From a virus, in IMG/VR virus record IMGVR_UViG_3300000115_000010, positions 1-64,000 of that record: DNA of 64,000 bases; one strand, 5' to 3'. Shown piece after piece: positions 63,784 to 64,000 of this stretch. A program made the translations under genes and the position numbers. Under the pieces are notes generated by a model. That model worked only from the letters and a program-made list of their open reading frames with translations, was not told where the DNA came from and did no database searches. Positions within the stretch are counted from its first letter, which is position 1; every line of letters starts with the position of its first letter.

Positions 63784-63806
63784 TACGTGTAACGAAGGAG
63801 AAAACA

Positions 63807-64000
63807 ATGTCAGACCAAAATGTAAAAAGAGACCGTGCTCGTAAATCACTTACTGCTATATCCAAAGCGGCAGAAGCCAAATATGGCGACAATGCACCTT
63901 CATACATGTCGGGCTACTTGGAAAGTGCAATGGTTGAGGCAATGCTTAAGATGTCACAAAAAGATTTTGATAATCGTCTAGCACAGTTTGCGACAGCCAC
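63807..64000 (+). CDS. Hypothetical early protein, cut by the window end
   Basis: ATG 63807 follows AAGGAG. The visible part is helical and Ala/Met-rich (SLTAISKAAEAKYGDNAPSY). The frame is open to base 64000. No family recognised. Confidence 0.55.
   Translation, partial: MSDQNVKRDRARKSLTAISKAAEAKYGDNAPSYMSGYLESAMVEAMLKMSQKDFDNRLAQFATA

Overview
This 64 kb window is an AT-rich segment of a large T4-like tailed-phage (myovirus) genome. Nearly all genes are on the plus strand, packed with 1-4 nt stop/start overlaps. It carries a family-B DNA polymerase of the gp43 type, a sliding clamp, an RNase H/flap-type 5'-3' exonuclease, a DsbA-like protein, PhoH (the only confident minus-strand gene), T4-type late promoters (C/A-TAAATA), a GH19 endolysin and an overlapping spanin pair. 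The spanins and endolysin imply a Gram-negative host. Base composition and many small proteins resembling families I know from marine phages suggest an AT-rich marine proteobacterium. No terminase, portal or major capsid gene is in the window, so it is a fragment.

Layout: 1-2.7 kb, small early genes behind sigma70-like promoters. 2.6-9.1 kb, PhoH, two unassigned proteins, spanins, DnaJ and ClpA. 9.1-11.0 kb, small late or structural genes including a fibre-like protein. 11.1-13.8 kb, an early accessory block in which four promoters carry the same operator-like inverted repeat between -35 and -10, ending in a RyR-domain protein. 13.8-28.2 kb, a late block where most proteins start with a short M-[KR]-x-x-E-[LIVF]-x-E type sequence resembling the T4 capsid-targeting signal; it includes an ADP-ribosyltransferase-like protein, a CCA-adding enzyme and two large low-complexity proteins. 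28.3-30.0 kb, endolysin and small membrane proteins. 30.0-41.1 kb, replication genes mixed with metabolism and DNA/RNA modification (FNR, polymerase, Smr, clamp, cytidylyltransferases, QueD-like, TGT/DpdA-like, FolE). 41.2-47.4 kb, a seven-gene operon: a complete ABC importer, a 2-oxoglutarate oxygenase, an arylsulfotransferase-like propeller, PurA and a YhhQ-like queuosine-precursor transporter. 47.4-57.3 kb, nucleotide, SAM and sugar metabolism (DHODH-like, two PRTases, QueE, MetK, SufT-like, NeuA/NeuB-like). 57.4-58.4 kb, an asparaginyl-tRNA-synthetase-core protein followed by a tRNA. 58.4-64 kb, methyltransferase, exonuclease, PTH2-like protein and small early genes.

Three themes stand out. 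(1) A 7-deazaguanine route spread over the window (FolE, QueD-like, QueE, TGT/DpdA-like, YhhQ-like; no QueC seen) suggests guanine replacement in phage DNA or modification of tRNA. (2) A tRNA with an Asn GUU anticodon and Asn identity bases but a 29-nt class-II-like variable region lies 7 nt behind an AsnRS-derived enzyme; with the CCA-adding enzyme and PTH2 this forms a phage translation toolkit. (3) A probable set of virion-packaged internal proteins marked by a shared N-terminal tag. All functional calls rest on motifs read by eye; no database search was run.
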